From Bacillota bacterium (GTDB taxonomy: Bacteria > Bacillota > Clostridia > Christensenellales > CAG-138), in assembly GCA_023395595.1 (NCBI GenBank), contig JAEWYO010000037.1, positions 1-64,000 on the forward strand: a DNA stretch of 64,000 bases. The letters are read 5' to 3'. A program made the position numbers and the translations under genes. Within the stretch, counting starts at the first letter, position 1. Every line of letters begins with the position of its first letter. Positions 24,047 through 33,734 of this stretch are shown here, piece after piece. The notes under the pieces are model-generated. The model was not told where the DNA came from and did no database searches. It saw only the letters and a program-made list of their open reading frames with translations.

Positions 24047-25247
24047 GCTCATCCCGTCGGATTACAATCCGCGAAAAGATTTAAAGCCCGGCGACCCCGA
24101 ATATGAAAAGCTAAAACGATCCTTGTCGGAGTTCGGATATGTGGAACCGGTTATCTGGAATAAGACTACCGGCCACATTGTCGGCGGACACCAACGGTTG
24201 AAAGTGCTGATCGATACCGGCGTGACCGAAGTAGAATGTGTCGTCGTGGAAATGAGCGCAGAGAAAGAAAAAGCGCTCAACGTCGCGCTGAACAAAATCA
24301 GCGGCGAGTGGGACAAGGATAAACTATCTTTGCTGATCGCCGACCTGCAGGGTGCGGATTTCGACGTATCTCTGACCGGCTTCGACGCGCCTGAGCTAGA
24401 TGCGTTGTTCAAAGATGCGCAGCGCGCCGATGTTCATGACGATGATTTCGACGTCGACGCCGCGCTCAAGGAGCCTGCGATGACAAAGCTGGGTGACCTT
24501 TGGCTGCTCGGCAAACATAGGCTCATCTGCGGCGACAGCACAAAACGTGATGTGTTCGACCTTCTCATGGACGGCGGTCAAGCCAACCTCGTGGTCACCG
24601 ATCCCCCATACAATGTAAATTACGAAGGCAGCGCCGGCAAGATCAAAAACGACAACATGGCAGACGCCACGTTCTATGAGTTCCTGCTCGCTTCGTTTCA
24701 GAACATGGAAGCTTGCATGGCGAATGACGCGTCGATCTATGTGTTCCACGCGGATACTGAAGGACTGAATTTTCGCAGAGCGTTTTCGGAAGCGGGGTTT
24801 TATCTTTCCGGCACTTGCATCTGGAAGAAGCAGTCTCTGGTGCTCGGACGGAGTCCATACCAATGGCGGCATGAACCGGTGTTGTTTGGATGGAAGAAAA
24901 AGGGTAAGCACGAATGGTACGCCGATCGTAAACAAACGACCATCTGGGAGTTCGACAAACCCAAGCAGAACGCCGACCACCCGACCATGAAGCCTGTGGA
25001 GCTTCTGGCGTATCCGATTCTGAACTCCAGCATGGCGAACTGTGTCGTGCTTGACCCGTTCGGCGGCAGCGGCAGTACCCTGATCGCATGCGAACAGACC
25101 GATCGCGTCTGCCGCATGATTGAGCTGGACGAGAAGTATTGCGACGTGATTGTGAAGCGGTATATCGAGCAAGTTGGTTCGCCGAAGGACGTCACTCTGG
25201 TTCGTGATAGTGCTGAAACGCCTTACGCGGAGGTTGCGCATGCGTGA
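24018..25247 (+). CDS. ParB-like domain fused to DNA adenine methyltransferase
   Basis: 409 residues. Residues 1-100 are a ParB/Srx-like domain (LIPSDYNPRKDLKP, GGHQRLKVL). Residues about 150-400 are a beta-class N6-adenine or N4-cytosine methyltransferase: DPPYNVNY at about 193-200, then DPFGGSGSTLIACE near 345. This architecture is common in phages and modifies phage DNA against restriction. AAAGGAATT precedes ATG 24018. It overlaps the cytosine methylase gene by 8 bp. Confidence 0.93.
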   Translation: MVVQTLPVDKLIPSDYNPRKDLKPGDPEYEKLKRSLSEFGYVEPVIWNKTTGHIVGGHQRLKVLIDTGVTEVECVVVEMSAEKEKALNVALNKISGEWDKDKLSLLIADLQGADFDVSLTGFDAPELDALFKDAQRADVHDDDFDVDAALKEPAMTKLGDLWLLGKHRLICGDSTKRDVFDLLMDGGQANLVVTDPPYNVNYEGSAGKIKNDNMADATFYEFLLASFQNMEACMANDASIYVFHADTEGLNFRRAFSEAGFYLSGTCIWKKQSLVLGRSPYQWRHEPVLFGWKKKGKHEWYADRKQTTIWEFDKPKQNADHPTMKPVELLAYPILNSSMANCVVLDPFGGSGSTLIACEQTDRVCRMIELDEKYCDVIVKRYIEQVGSPKDVTLVRDSAETPYAEVAHA

Positions 25248-27033
25248 ACTGACGCTTGGCAGCCTGTTCGACGGCAGCGGCGGATTTCCGCTCGGCGGCT
25301 TGCTCTGCGGAATTCACCCAATATGGGCAGCGGAGATTGAACCGTTCCCGATCCGTGTCACGACAAAGCGGATGCCGTTCATCCGGCATCTGGGCGATGT
25401 GTCGCGCATCGACGGCGCGCTGATTGAGCCGGTTGATATCATCACATTCGGCTCGCCCTGCACCGATCTGTCGGTTGCGGGAAAGCGTGCGGGATTGTCA
25501 GGCTCACAGTCTGGCTTATTTCACGAAGCGATCCGAATCGTCCGTCAAATGAGGGAAGCAACGAATGGAGCATATCCAAAATACATCGTCTGGGAAAACG
25601 TCCCGGGCGCGTTCAGCAGCAATGGAGGACAGGATTTCAAAGCGGTGCTCGACGCGATCGTCGGGATCGTCGCGCCGGGAGCCGAGGTGCCTGCGCCTAC
25701 GGACGGCAAGTGGCCATATGCCGATGTATATCTGGGAACAGGATGGAGCTTGGCATATAGAGTTGTCGACGCGCAATATTTCGGAGTCGCCCAACGCCGC
25801 CGTCGTATCTACCTTGTCGCAAGTTTTGTCGACGAACGCGCGGGAGCAATACTATTTGAGCGCAAAGGCGTGTGCAGGAATTTTACGCCGCGCACAAGCG
25901 AGAGGCAAACACCTTCCGGAGATTCTCAGAGAAGCGCTGTCGCGTCAGTTGGATTCGAACCCGGCGCTCTGAAGCGTATGGGTGGCCACGCATGGGCGGA
26001 AAGCACAGGTTGCCTTCGCGCGGATATGGGTGACAACCAAACGGCGGTCGCCATCGAGAATCATCCGATCGACGGAAGATGCAAACTGGAGAAGGATGGA
26101 TTGGTTCAAACCCTCGCCGCGCGCATGGGAACGGGTGGAATGAACGTTCCGCTCGTCATGAACCGCGCGTTCGGCGTGTGCTCCGATGGCAGCAACGCGA
26201 TGCGATCGGATAACCCCGAGAGCGGATTTTACGAAGCGGCTACCGCGCGCACGCTTGACGCGAACGGCGGCAGGCCGGACTGCAATCAGGGCGGTATCGC
26301 GGTCGTCGCGTTTACTCAGAACCAGCGCGATGAGGTGCGTGATCTCGGTGATGTCGCCGGAGCGTTATCCGCGAATACAGGAATGAAGCAGCAAACTTAT
26401 GCGCTGCAGGGCAGCATGATCGGGCGAAGCGACCGCAACGGTCCGCAAGGCGACGGCGTAAACGAAGAAGTATGTTTTACGCTCAATACCTCTGATCATC
26501 ATGCCGTGTGTTATCCCGATCGAGTCGGCTGCCTCTGCGCAAGCGATTACAAATTCCCGCAGAACCAACAGGCGGAGGACAGCAAGTATGTGGTGGAGCC
26601 GTATCAGCGCGTTTGCGGTACGATTTCACCCGGCGCGCATCCCGGCGGGTTCAACGGGCAGGATGCGTCCAACGACATGCTTGTTCCATTAAAATGCTCG
26701 GAAGAACCGAGATATGCGGTACGAAGACTGACGCCCGAAGAATGCGCCCGTTTGCAAGGGTTTCCTGATTGGTGGTGCGCGGATCTTGGTACGGAGCATC
26801 CTTCCGATCAGGAGATCGCATGGTGGAGGGATGTCTTCGAAACGCACCGCCGAATTACAGGATTTGCAATGAAACCGAAGACGAAAAAGCAAGTCGCGAA
26901 ATGGCTGAACGATCCGTACACCGACGCCGCAGAATATAAGCTTTGGGGCAACGGAGTCGCGCTGCCATGTGTTGTGTTTGTCTTGTCAGGAATTCTGTCG
27001 GAATCCGCTGTATATCTGGACGAAATAGCTTGA
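25240..27033 (+). CDS. DNA cytosine-C5 methyltransferase with long target region
   Basis: 597 residues. SAM motif SLFDGSGGFPLGG, catalytic GSPCTDLS (Cys near 73), WENVPGAF and AQRRRRIYLV form the N-terminal catalytic lobe. RRLTPEECARLQGFPDWW and LWGNGVALPCV close the enzyme. Between them lies an insert of about 300 residues, much longer than in single-target enzymes, with recurring Gly-rich segments. That recalls multispecific phage methyltransferases. ATG 25240 follows GGAGG. Confidence 0.92.
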   Translation: MRELTLGSLFDGSGGFPLGGLLCGIHPIWAAEIEPFPIRVTTKRMPFIRHLGDVSRIDGALIEPVDIITFGSPCTDLSVAGKRAGLSGSQSGLFHEAIRIVRQMREATNGAYPKYIVWENVPGAFSSNGGQDFKAVLDAIVGIVAPGAEVPAPTDGKWPYADVYLGTGWSLAYRVVDAQYFGVAQRRRRIYLVASFVDERAGAILFERKGVCRNFTPRTSERQTPSGDSQRSAVASVGFEPGALKRMGGHAWAESTGCLRADMGDNQTAVAIENHPIDGRCKLEKDGLVQTLAARMGTGGMNVPLVMNRAFGVCSDGSNAMRSDNPESGFYEAATARTLDANGGRPDCNQGGIAVVAFTQNQRDEVRDLGDVAGALSANTGMKQQTYALQGSMIGRSDRNGPQGDGVNEEVCFTLNTSDHHAVCYPDRVGCLCASDYKFPQNQQAEDSKYVVEPYQRVCGTISPGAHPGGFNGQDASNDMLVPLKCSEEPRYAVRRLTPEECARLQGFPDWWCADLGTEHPSDQEIAWWRDVFETHRRITGFAMKPKTKKQVAKWLNDPYTDAAEYKLWGNGVALPCVVFVLSGILSESAVYLDEIA

Positions 27034-27091
27034 TATTTACACTCGAAAGAGTGATGTATGTGACTACCAAATCGAAAGGAAGGTATTCACA

Positions 27092-27823
27092 ATGCAGATC
27101 AAGTACAACGTTACTGGGGACAGACGGAAGGCGCTGGTCGCGGTTATGCGCGATGTGCTGCAAGACACGACGCGATACCTCGGCGCTCCGAGCTTCGCAT
27201 TTCAGGTCGGAGCTTACACAGTCGACAAGAACGGAACGGTCACATGCCAGGAAAGCACGGACGAATTGCAGATTGAAATGCTGATCCGCGAACTGGCTCA
27301 CGACGGCTTCATCGGCGAACGGATCAACGAGCCTGCGAAGCAAACCGAGCAAGAAGCGGTGGAAATTTTGAAGCAGGAAATCGTAACACCTACACTTGAC
27401 GGTCTTGATCGACTTTCGGTCGAGATACCGAAGGATGGCATGACGCCCATTGCAATAAAGAACCTGCGACGGCTGGTTGCGAGCAAAGCGATGCTTCTGA
27501 AGAAATCGCTCGGCACGGACACACTTCCGATGACAGAACACTCCGACAGGATCGAGTTCGGGTGGTTCCGTCCGACTGACGATCAGGCTGAGATCGCCGC
27601 ATACTACCAACTGGCACAGGGGATTTGCGAACTGGCGCGAACACAGAAACGCGTTAGCGCGACGGAGCAGGAAGTCGAAAACGAAAAGTACGCATTCCGT
27701 TGTTTTCTACTCCGGCTCGGATTCATTGGACGAGAGTACAAGGATTCGCGCCGAGTGCTTCTGAAAAACCTTACCGGTAACGCAGCATTCCGCGATGCAA
27801 ACGAAGCGGGTGACAAAGAATGA
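27092..27823 (+). CDS. phage protein often labelled virulence-related
   Basis: 243 residues. The N-terminal part (YNVTGDRRKALVAVMRDVLQ, YLGAPSFAFQVGAYTVDKNG) belongs to a family often named virulence-related protein in clostridial prophages, a label without known function. The C-terminal half carries YAFRCFLLRLGFIGREYKDS. GAAAGGAAGG precedes ATG 27092. It lies in the run of accessory genes between the terminase subunits. Confidence 0.8.
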   Translation: MQIKYNVTGDRRKALVAVMRDVLQDTTRYLGAPSFAFQVGAYTVDKNGTVTCQESTDELQIEMLIRELAHDGFIGERINEPAKQTEQEAVEILKQEIVTPTLDGLDRLSVEIPKDGMTPIAIKNLRRLVASKAMLLKKSLGTDTLPMTEHSDRIEFGWFRPTDDQAEIAAYYQLAQGICELARTQKRVSATEQEVENEKYAFRCFLLRLGFIGREYKDSRRVLLKNLTGNAAFRDANEAGDKE

Positions 27824-28059
27824 TGAACATTCATCCGAAGCTGTTGAAACAGCTCAAAGAATATTATAAGCCCGGTACAAAGGTGCGGCTGGTACATATG
27901 AACGACCCATACACACACATCCCAGTAGGCACCATCGGGGTCGTTACTTGGGTTGATGATGCTGGCACCATTTTTGCAAAATGGAGCAACGGAAGTACCC
28001 TCGGCGTCGTTTTCAACGTGGACTCATGTGTGAAGATCGAGGAGGACGAGATTGAGTAG
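27820..28059 (+). CDS. DUF4314 protein
   Basis: 79 residues. GTKVRLVHMNDPYTHIPVGT followed by VTWVDDAGTIFAKWSNGS is the SH3-like DUF4314 pattern. It overlaps the previous gene by 4 bp. The family is common in clostridial phages and plasmids and has no established function. Confidence 0.88.
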   Translation: MMNIHPKLLKQLKEYYKPGTKVRLVHMNDPYTHIPVGTIGVVTWVDDAGTIFAKWSNGSTLGVVFNVDSCVKIEEDEIE

Positions 28060-28504
28060 CCGACTTTTTGTCGCGTACGGCGCGGGTGTGAACCGCACCG
28101 AAATGGCGAAGCATTGTCCGACCGCGAAGCTGATCGGAACGACGGAGCTGAAGAACTACAGGCTCGCGTTTCGCGGCAGCAAAGCCGGCGCATTGTCGAC
28201 GATCGAAAAAACGAAGGGCGGTAGCGTTCCCGCACTGCTGTGGGAGATTTCACCGCAGGATGAAGCAGCGCTCGAGCGCTGGTTCGGTGTGCCGGAACTG
28301 TATCGGGAAGCGACGATCAAAGTGCGTCGCGACGGGGTTCCGGTGGATGCGCTTATTTTCATTTTAATCAGCGGCAAGCCACAGAATAAGCCCAGCGCTT
28401 TCTATTACAGCACACTTCTGGAAGGATACAAAGCGGCGGGGTTTGATACGGAGATTCTGAAAGTGGCGGTACTGGAAGGCGATCCGGACGCATCGCACGC
28501 ATAA
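28052..28504 (+). CDS. gamma-glutamylcyclotransferase-like (AIG2) protein
   Basis: 150 residues. The N-terminal FVAYGAGVNRTEMAKHCPTA resembles the YGSNL signature of the GGCT fold, with Ala-Gly replacing the canonical Ser-Asn. PALLWEISPQDEAALERWFG is also typical. The start is TTG 28052 with GGAGG 7 bp upstream. Phage copies of this fold are frequent and may act on gamma-glutamyl amines; the altered signature makes the substrate uncertain. Confidence 0.75.
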   Translation: MSSRLFVAYGAGVNRTEMAKHCPTAKLIGTTELKNYRLAFRGSKAGALSTIEKTKGGSVPALLWEISPQDEAALERWFGVPELYREATIKVRRDGVPVDALIFILISGKPQNKPSAFYYSTLLEGYKAAGFDTEILKVAVLEGDPDASHA

Positions 28505-28607
28505 ATTACCGCTTCGCCGCGTCGCGCAACGTCGCCGCCACTGAGCGGTTCAAAAGACGGATGGGGCGGTTGCCCCAACGGCGCACGATAATCAATCCAA
28601 GCCGGAC

Positions 28608-28637
28608 ACGGAGGCTCACGCGGGCCTCCGTTTTGAT
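28608..28637 (+). terminator. terminator before terL
   Basis: ACGGAGGC (28608-28615) pairs with GCCTCCGT (28624-28631), followed by TTTGATTT. The preceding 100 bp (28505-28607) show no gene. Confidence 0.75.
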
Positions 28638-28657
28638 TTCATAAGGAGGAGGCGGTG

Positions 28658-30262
28658 ATGCTACGAAAACTGAAGAAATACACGCCAACTCCATTCAAAG
28701 CAAAGGATTCCGTGTACGACAAGCAGGCCGCCGATCATGCTGTTGCATTTATCGAATGCCTTTCTCACACCAAGGGTACATGGGCGGGAAAGCCGTTTCT
28801 GCTCATCGACTGGCAGGAGCAGATCATCCGTGATGTGTTTGGCATACTGAAACCCAGTGGTTATCGTCAATTTAACACAGCGTATATCGAAATACCGAAG
28901 AAGAATGGAAAATCAGAGCTTGCGGCTGCGATCGCGCTGCTCTTAACCTGCGGCGATAACGAAGAGCGCGCCGAGGTGTATGGGTGTGCCGCCGATCGCC
29001 AGCAGGCATCTATTGTGTTTGAGGTTGCCAAGGACATGGTGACGATGTGCCCGGCGCTGGCAAAGCGCGTGAAGATCCTCGCGTCGCAGAAGCGGATCGT
29101 GTACCTACCGACTGGGAGCTACTATCAGGTGCTCAGCGCCGATGTCGCCAACAAGCACGGTTTCAACACGCACGGCGTTATCTTTGATGAATTGCACACA
29201 CAGCCGAACCGCCGTCTGTTTGACGTTATGACCAAAGGCAGCGGTGACGCGCGCATGCAGCCGCTGTACTTTCTGATCACCACCGCAGGCGACAACACAA
29301 ACTCCATCTGCTGGGAAGTTCATTCGAAGGCGAAGGATATTCTCGACGGCAGGAAAACTGACCCGACGTTCTACCCGGTCATCTACGGCACCGAGGAGAA
29401 CGATTCCTGGACAGATCCGAAGGTGTGGAAGAAAGCGAATCCGTCGCTTGGCATCACGGTGGGCGTTGACAAGGTGAAAGCCGCATGCGAGAGCGCACAA
29501 CAAAACCCCGCCGAAGAGAACGCGTTTCGCCAGCTTCGGTTGAACCAGTGGGTCAAACAAGCGATCCGCTGGATGCCCATGGACGTATGGGATAAATGCG
29601 CATTCACGGTTGACCCCAAATCGCTCGAAGGTCGCGTCTGCTACGGCGGGCTCGACCTTTCGTCCAGCACGGACATCACGGCATTTGTGCTCGTGTTTCC
29701 GCCGCTGGATGAGACGGACAAATATGTGATCTTGCCGTTCTTCTGGATTCCGGAGGAGAACATCGACCTGCGCGTTCGGCGCGATCACGTGAACTACGAC
29801 CTTTGGGAGAAGCAGGGGTTCCTTTTGACCACCGAAGGAAACGTTGTTCATTACGGGTTCATTGAGACGTTCATCGAACAGCTCGGCACGAAGTACAACA
29901 TCCGCGAGATCGCGTTTGACCGTTGGGGCGCGGTGCAGATGGTGCAAAACCTTGAGGGTACGGGTTTCACGGTCGTTCCGTTCGGTCAGGGCTTTAAGGA
30001 TATGTCTCCGCCAACGAAGGAACTCATGAAGTTGACACTCGAGCAAAGGATTGCGCATGGAGGACAGCCAGTCTTGCGTTGGATGATAGATAACATCTAC
30101 ATTCGCACAGACCCGGCGGGGAACATCAAGCCGGACAAAGAAAAAAGCACCGAGAAAATCGACGGTGCCGTTGCAACGATTATGGCGCTGGACAGGGCTC
30201 TGCGGAATGGAAGCAATGAGGGTGAGAGTGTATATGACACGAGAGGCTTATTGGTTTTCTGA
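28658..30262 (+). CDS. terL: terminase large subunit
   Basis: 534 residues. ATPase Walker A-like IPKKNGKSELAAAIALLL at about 78-95 and Walker B GVIFDELHTQ at about 172-181. The C-terminal nuclease has acidic residues in GGLDLSSSTD and a conserved IAFDRWGA segment. It packages DNA into the prohead. AAGGAGGAG precedes ATG 28658; a GTG one codon upstream is less likely. Confidence 0.95.
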   Translation: MLRKLKKYTPTPFKAKDSVYDKQAADHAVAFIECLSHTKGTWAGKPFLLIDWQEQIIRDVFGILKPSGYRQFNTAYIEIPKKNGKSELAAAIALLLTCGDNEERAEVYGCAADRQQASIVFEVAKDMVTMCPALAKRVKILASQKRIVYLPTGSYYQVLSADVANKHGFNTHGVIFDELHTQPNRRLFDVMTKGSGDARMQPLYFLITTAGDNTNSICWEVHSKAKDILDGRKTDPTFYPVIYGTEENDSWTDPKVWKKANPSLGITVGVDKVKAACESAQQNPAEENAFRQLRLNQWVKQAIRWMPMDVWDKCAFTVDPKSLEGRVCYGGLDLSSSTDITAFVLVFPPLDETDKYVILPFFWIPEENIDLRVRRDHVNYDLWEKQGFLLTTEGNVVHYGFIETFIEQLGTKYNIREIAFDRWGAVQMVQNLEGTGFTVVPFGQGFKDMSPPTKELMKLTLEQRIAHGGQPVLRWMIDNIYIRTDPAGNIKPDKEKSTEKIDGAVATIMALDRALRNGSNEGESVYDTRGLLVF

Positions 30263-30457
30263 TTTGTCTGTTGGATCAGAGGTTTCTTTGAAATCATCAA
30301 ATGGGAAGACTTCGTAACCTTTTAGACCATGCTTCTCCATGGAAACAACGAGGTTTCGATCGAAAACATCACCGTCTGCATCGATGACATTTTGACCATC
30401 GATTTTTACGATTTCACTGAATCTTGGGACTATTTTTCCGAGCTTTCCTCTTGCCAT
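30248..30457 (-). CDS. small antisense gene between terminase and portal (moron-like)
   Basis: 69 residues, basic N-terminus (MARGKLGKIVPRF) and acidic C-terminus, with a segment IVKIDGQNVIDADGDVFDRN. It runs against all structural genes and overlaps the 3' end of terL by 15 bp. On the minus strand GTATAAT lies about 8 bp before the ATG, so a leaderless or near-leaderless message is possible. No family is recognised. Separate promoter and reversed strand are moron-like. Confidence 0.55.
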   Translation of the reverse strand: MARGKLGKIVPRFSEIVKIDGQNVIDADGDVFDRNLVVSMEKHGLKGYEVFPFDDFKETSDPTDKSENQ

Positions 30458-30491
30458 ATCATCATTATACCAGAGATTTTCTGAGGTTACT

Positions 30492-31823
30492 ATGAATATA
30501 AATCCAGTAAAATACCTATTTCATTCCCGCGACAAACCGAAGGATTCCCTCAATGGCAGCCGCTACAGTTTCTTCTTCGGCGGCACGTCCAGCGGAAAGC
30601 CGGTGAACGAAACGACCGCCATGCAGATGACGGCGGTGTACTCTTGCGTGAGGATCCTGTCCGAAACCGTTGCAGGGCTGCCGCTGAACGTCTATCGGTA
30701 CAACGACAGCGGCGGGAAAGAGAAAGCGTTCAAGCACCCGCTTTACCGGCTGCTGCACGACGAACCAAACCCCGAGATGACAAGCTTTGCGTTTCGGGAA
30801 ACACTCATGAGCCACCTGCTCTTGTGGGGCAATGCCTACGCACAGATCATCCGTAACGCCAGAGGCGAGGTGATCGCGCTATATCCGCTCATGCCGAACA
30901 AAATGACAGTCGACCGTGATCAAAGCGGCCGACTTTTTTATTCGTATCAGCGGAGTGCGGAAGATCCGTCATCGCTCGGGAAATCGACGCAGGTGACGCT
31001 GTCGCCTTCGGACGTACTGCATATCCCCGGACTTGGCTTCGACGGTCTGATCGGTTACAGCCCAATCGCCATGGCGAAGAACGCGATCGGACTTGCGATC
31101 GCGACGGAGGAGTACGGCGCGAAGTTTTTCGCCAACGGCGCGGCTCCGTCCGGGGTACTGGAACACCCCGGGACGATTAAGGATCCGCAGCGGGTCAAGG
31201 AAAGCTGGAACGCAGTATATCAGGGCAGCGGTAACGCACACAAGATCGCGGTTCTCGAAGAGGGCATGAAGTATACGGCGATCGGAATCGCACCGGAGCA
31301 GGCGCAGTTTCTGGAGACACGCAAATTCCAGATCAACGAGATCGCGCGCATCTTCCGCGTGCCGCCGCACATGCTGGCGGACTTGGAGAAGTCCTCGTTC
31401 AGCAATATCGAGCAACAGTCGCTGGAGTTTGTGAAATACACCCTCGATCCCTGGGTTGTGCGTTGGGAGCAGAGTATGTGCCGGGTACTGTTCAGCGAGA
31501 GCGAAAAGCCGGAATACTTTATACGGTTTAATGTCGATGGACTTCTCCGCGGCGATTACGCATCGCGCATGAGCGGATATGCCACCGCGCGCCAAAATGG
31601 CTGGATGAGCGCAAACGACATCCGCGAACTGGAAAACCTCGATCGCATCGCACCTGAGCTCGGTGGCGACCTGTATCTGATCAACGGAGCCATGATGCTC
31701 CTTGCTGCCCCTCAAAAGAGCGCGGTCGTGGTCGGAGAGGAACCAGCAAAAAACAGCACTGCAGTGAAAAAGCTTCGTAAGAACGATGAGCACAAAACAG
31801 ACAGACAGGAGGATTCTTCTTGA
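30492..31823 (+). CDS. portal protein, HK97 type
   Basis: 443 residues. MTAVYSCVRILSETVAGLPL, a GNAYAQIIRN block, a VLHIPGLGFDGLIGYSPIAM segment and FRVPPHMLADLEKSSFSNIE are all hallmarks of SPP1/HK97-type portals. It forms the dodecameric DNA entry ring. The C-terminal tail is Lys-rich. The gene overlaps the protease gene by 4 bp. Confidence 0.95.
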   Translation: MNINPVKYLFHSRDKPKDSLNGSRYSFFFGGTSSGKPVNETTAMQMTAVYSCVRILSETVAGLPLNVYRYNDSGGKEKAFKHPLYRLLHDEPNPEMTSFAFRETLMSHLLLWGNAYAQIIRNARGEVIALYPLMPNKMTVDRDQSGRLFYSYQRSAEDPSSLGKSTQVTLSPSDVLHIPGLGFDGLIGYSPIAMAKNAIGLAIATEEYGAKFFANGAAPSGVLEHPGTIKDPQRVKESWNAVYQGSGNAHKIAVLEEGMKYTAIGIAPEQAQFLETRKFQINEIARIFRVPPHMLADLEKSSFSNIEQQSLEFVKYTLDPWVVRWEQSMCRVLFSESEKPEYFIRFNVDGLLRGDYASRMSGYATARQNGWMSANDIRELENLDRIAPELGGDLYLINGAMMLLAAPQKSAVVVGEEPAKNSTAVKKLRKNDEHKTDRQEDSS

Positions 31824-32509
31824 AACGACAATTCTGGAACTGGGTGCGAAATGAAGATGGTACCCGCATCTTAACCATCGATGGCGTGATCGCCGAAGAG
31901 AGCTGGTTTGACGATGACGTTACACCGAAACTATTTCGAGAGCAGCTAAATGCCGGTACGGGCGACATCGTAATTTGGGTCAATAGCCCAGGCGGCGATT
32001 GCGTCGCAGCGAGCCAGATCTACAGCATGCTCATGGAATACAAGGGTAATGTGACTGTCAAAATCGACGGCATCGCGGCAAGCGCCGCGTCGGTGATCTC
32101 TATGGCCGGCACCGAAGTGCTTATGGCCCCTACGGCTCTCCTGATGGTCCATAACCCTTTAACCGTTGCCATTGGCGATACGGAAGAAATGCAGAAAGCC
32201 ATTGCCATGCTGGATGAGGTGAAGGAAAGCATCATCAACGCATATGAGCTGAAAACGGGTATGTCCCGCGCGAAGCTTGCGCACCTCATGGACGCGGAAA
32301 CGTGGATGAACGCGAACAAAGCGATTGAACTAGGGTTCGCTGACGGTATCTTGACGCGCGATACGGGCGTGTTGGACGGCCCCCCGATCAATAGTTACCA
32401 ATTCAGCCGCCGCGCGGTGACGAACTCGCTCCTGAGCAAGATCCCAAAAACAGAACACAAGCACCCTTCCGAGCCGCTGTATCAGCGGCTCAATCTTTTG
32501 AAGAAATAG
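31820..32509 (+). CDS. ClpP-like prohead maturation protease
   Basis: 229 residues. WVNSPGGDCVAASQIYSML, catalytic Ser in IDGIAASAASVISMAG, His in LMVHNPLT, and Asp in HLMDAETWMNANKAIELGFAD complete the triad. It cleaves the capsid N-terminal delta domain. The start is TTG 31820 with AGGAGGA 6 bp upstream, overlapping the portal stop. Confidence 0.94.
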   Translation: MKRQFWNWVRNEDGTRILTIDGVIAEESWFDDDVTPKLFREQLNAGTGDIVIWVNSPGGDCVAASQIYSMLMEYKGNVTVKIDGIAASAASVISMAGTEVLMAPTALLMVHNPLTVAIGDTEEMQKAIAMLDEVKESIINAYELKTGMSRAKLAHLMDAETWMNANKAIELGFADGILTRDTGVLDGPPINSYQFSRRAVTNSLLSKIPKTEHKHPSEPLYQRLNLLKK

Positions 32510-32522
32510 AGGAGAAAAACAC

Positions 32523-33722
32523 ATGAACCAAATTCAGGAACTTCGCGAAAAACGCGCCAAGGCATGGGATGCCACCAAAGCATTTCTTGATACGAAGCGC
32601 GGCAACGACGGTCTTCTGTCTGCCGAGGACGTGGCAACATATGACAAGATGGAAGCCGACGTCGTCAATCTCGGTAAAGAGATCGATCGACTGGAGCGTC
32701 AGGCTACTCTGGATGCCGAACTGAACAAACCCACCGCCGACCCCCTGACGAACAAACCTACCGCAAACGGGGAAAATACGAAATCCGGCCGCGCGTCCGA
32801 TGAGTATAAAAAGGCGTTCTGGAACGTCATGCGCGCGAAGAACCCTCGCTACGATGTGGTCAACGCGCTCCAGATCGGCACCGACAGCGAGGGCGGTTAT
32901 CTTGCGCCTGACGAATTCGATCGTACTCTGGTCGATGCGCTTGAGGAAGAGAACATTTTCCGTACCCTCGCGCGGGTGATTCAGACGTCGAGCGGCGATC
33001 GTAAGATCCCTGTCGTGACGACGCACGGCTCCGCGTCCTGGCTGGACGAAGAAGAACTAGTCCCTGAGAGCGATGAAGCGTTCGGCCAGACCTCGATTGG
33101 CGCGTTCAAGCTCGGCACGTTCATTAAGGTGTCGGACGAGCTGCTCAACGACTCCGTCTTCGATCTACAGAGCTATATCACGACGGAGTTTGCGCGCCGG
33201 ATCGGTCATAAGGAAGAGGAAGCCTTCTTTGTCGGAGATGCGGATGGGAAACCGACCGGTATCTTCCATACGACCGGCGGCGCGCAGGTCGGCGTCACCG
33301 CGGCTGCATCCGCTGCGATCTCCGTCGATGAAGTGCTCGACCTGTTCTACAGCCTGAAATCGCCGTATCGAAAGAAGGCCGTTTTCGTTATGAACGACGC
33401 AACGGTGAAGGCGATTCGCAAGCTCAAGGACGGTCAGGGCCAGTATCTCTGGCAGCCTGCGCTGACGGCGAATACGCCCGACTCGATTCTGAACCGCCCG
33501 GTGCATACGTCTGCCTATGTTCCGGCGATCGCGGCGGGCGCGAAGTCTGTCGCGTTCGGTGATTTCGGATACTACTGGATTGCCGACCGTCAGGGCCGTT
33601 CTTTCAAGCGCCTGAACGAGCTCTTCGCTACGACCGGTCAGGTCGGCTTCATGGCCACGCAGCGCGTGGATGGCAAGCTGATCCTGCCGGAAGCAATCAA
33701 GGTCCTGCAGCAGAAAGCGTAA
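32523..33722 (+). CDS. major capsid protein, HK97 family
   Basis: 399 residues. The first 90 residues are a charged coiled coil (IQELREKRAKAWDATKAFLD) acting as a scaffold delta domain. The mature part starts near SDEYKKAFWNVMRAKNPR and contains GGYLAPDEFD and KIPVVTTHGSASWLDEEE. The segment between is probably the protease site. GAGGAGAAAAACAC precedes ATG 32523. Confidence 0.95.
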   Translation: MNQIQELREKRAKAWDATKAFLDTKRGNDGLLSAEDVATYDKMEADVVNLGKEIDRLERQATLDAELNKPTADPLTNKPTANGENTKSGRASDEYKKAFWNVMRAKNPRYDVVNALQIGTDSEGGYLAPDEFDRTLVDALEEENIFRTLARVIQTSSGDRKIPVVTTHGSASWLDEEELVPESDEAFGQTSIGAFKLGTFIKVSDELLNDSVFDLQSYITTEFARRIGHKEEEAFFVGDADGKPTGIFHTTGGAQVGVTAAASAAISVDEVLDLFYSLKSPYRKKAVFVMNDATVKAIRKLKDGQGQYLWQPALTANTPDSILNRPVHTSAYVPAIAAGAKSVAFGDFGYYWIADRQGRSFKRLNELFATTGQVGFMATQRVDGKLILPEAIKVLQQKA

Positions 33723-33734
33723 CGGAGGGGCTAT

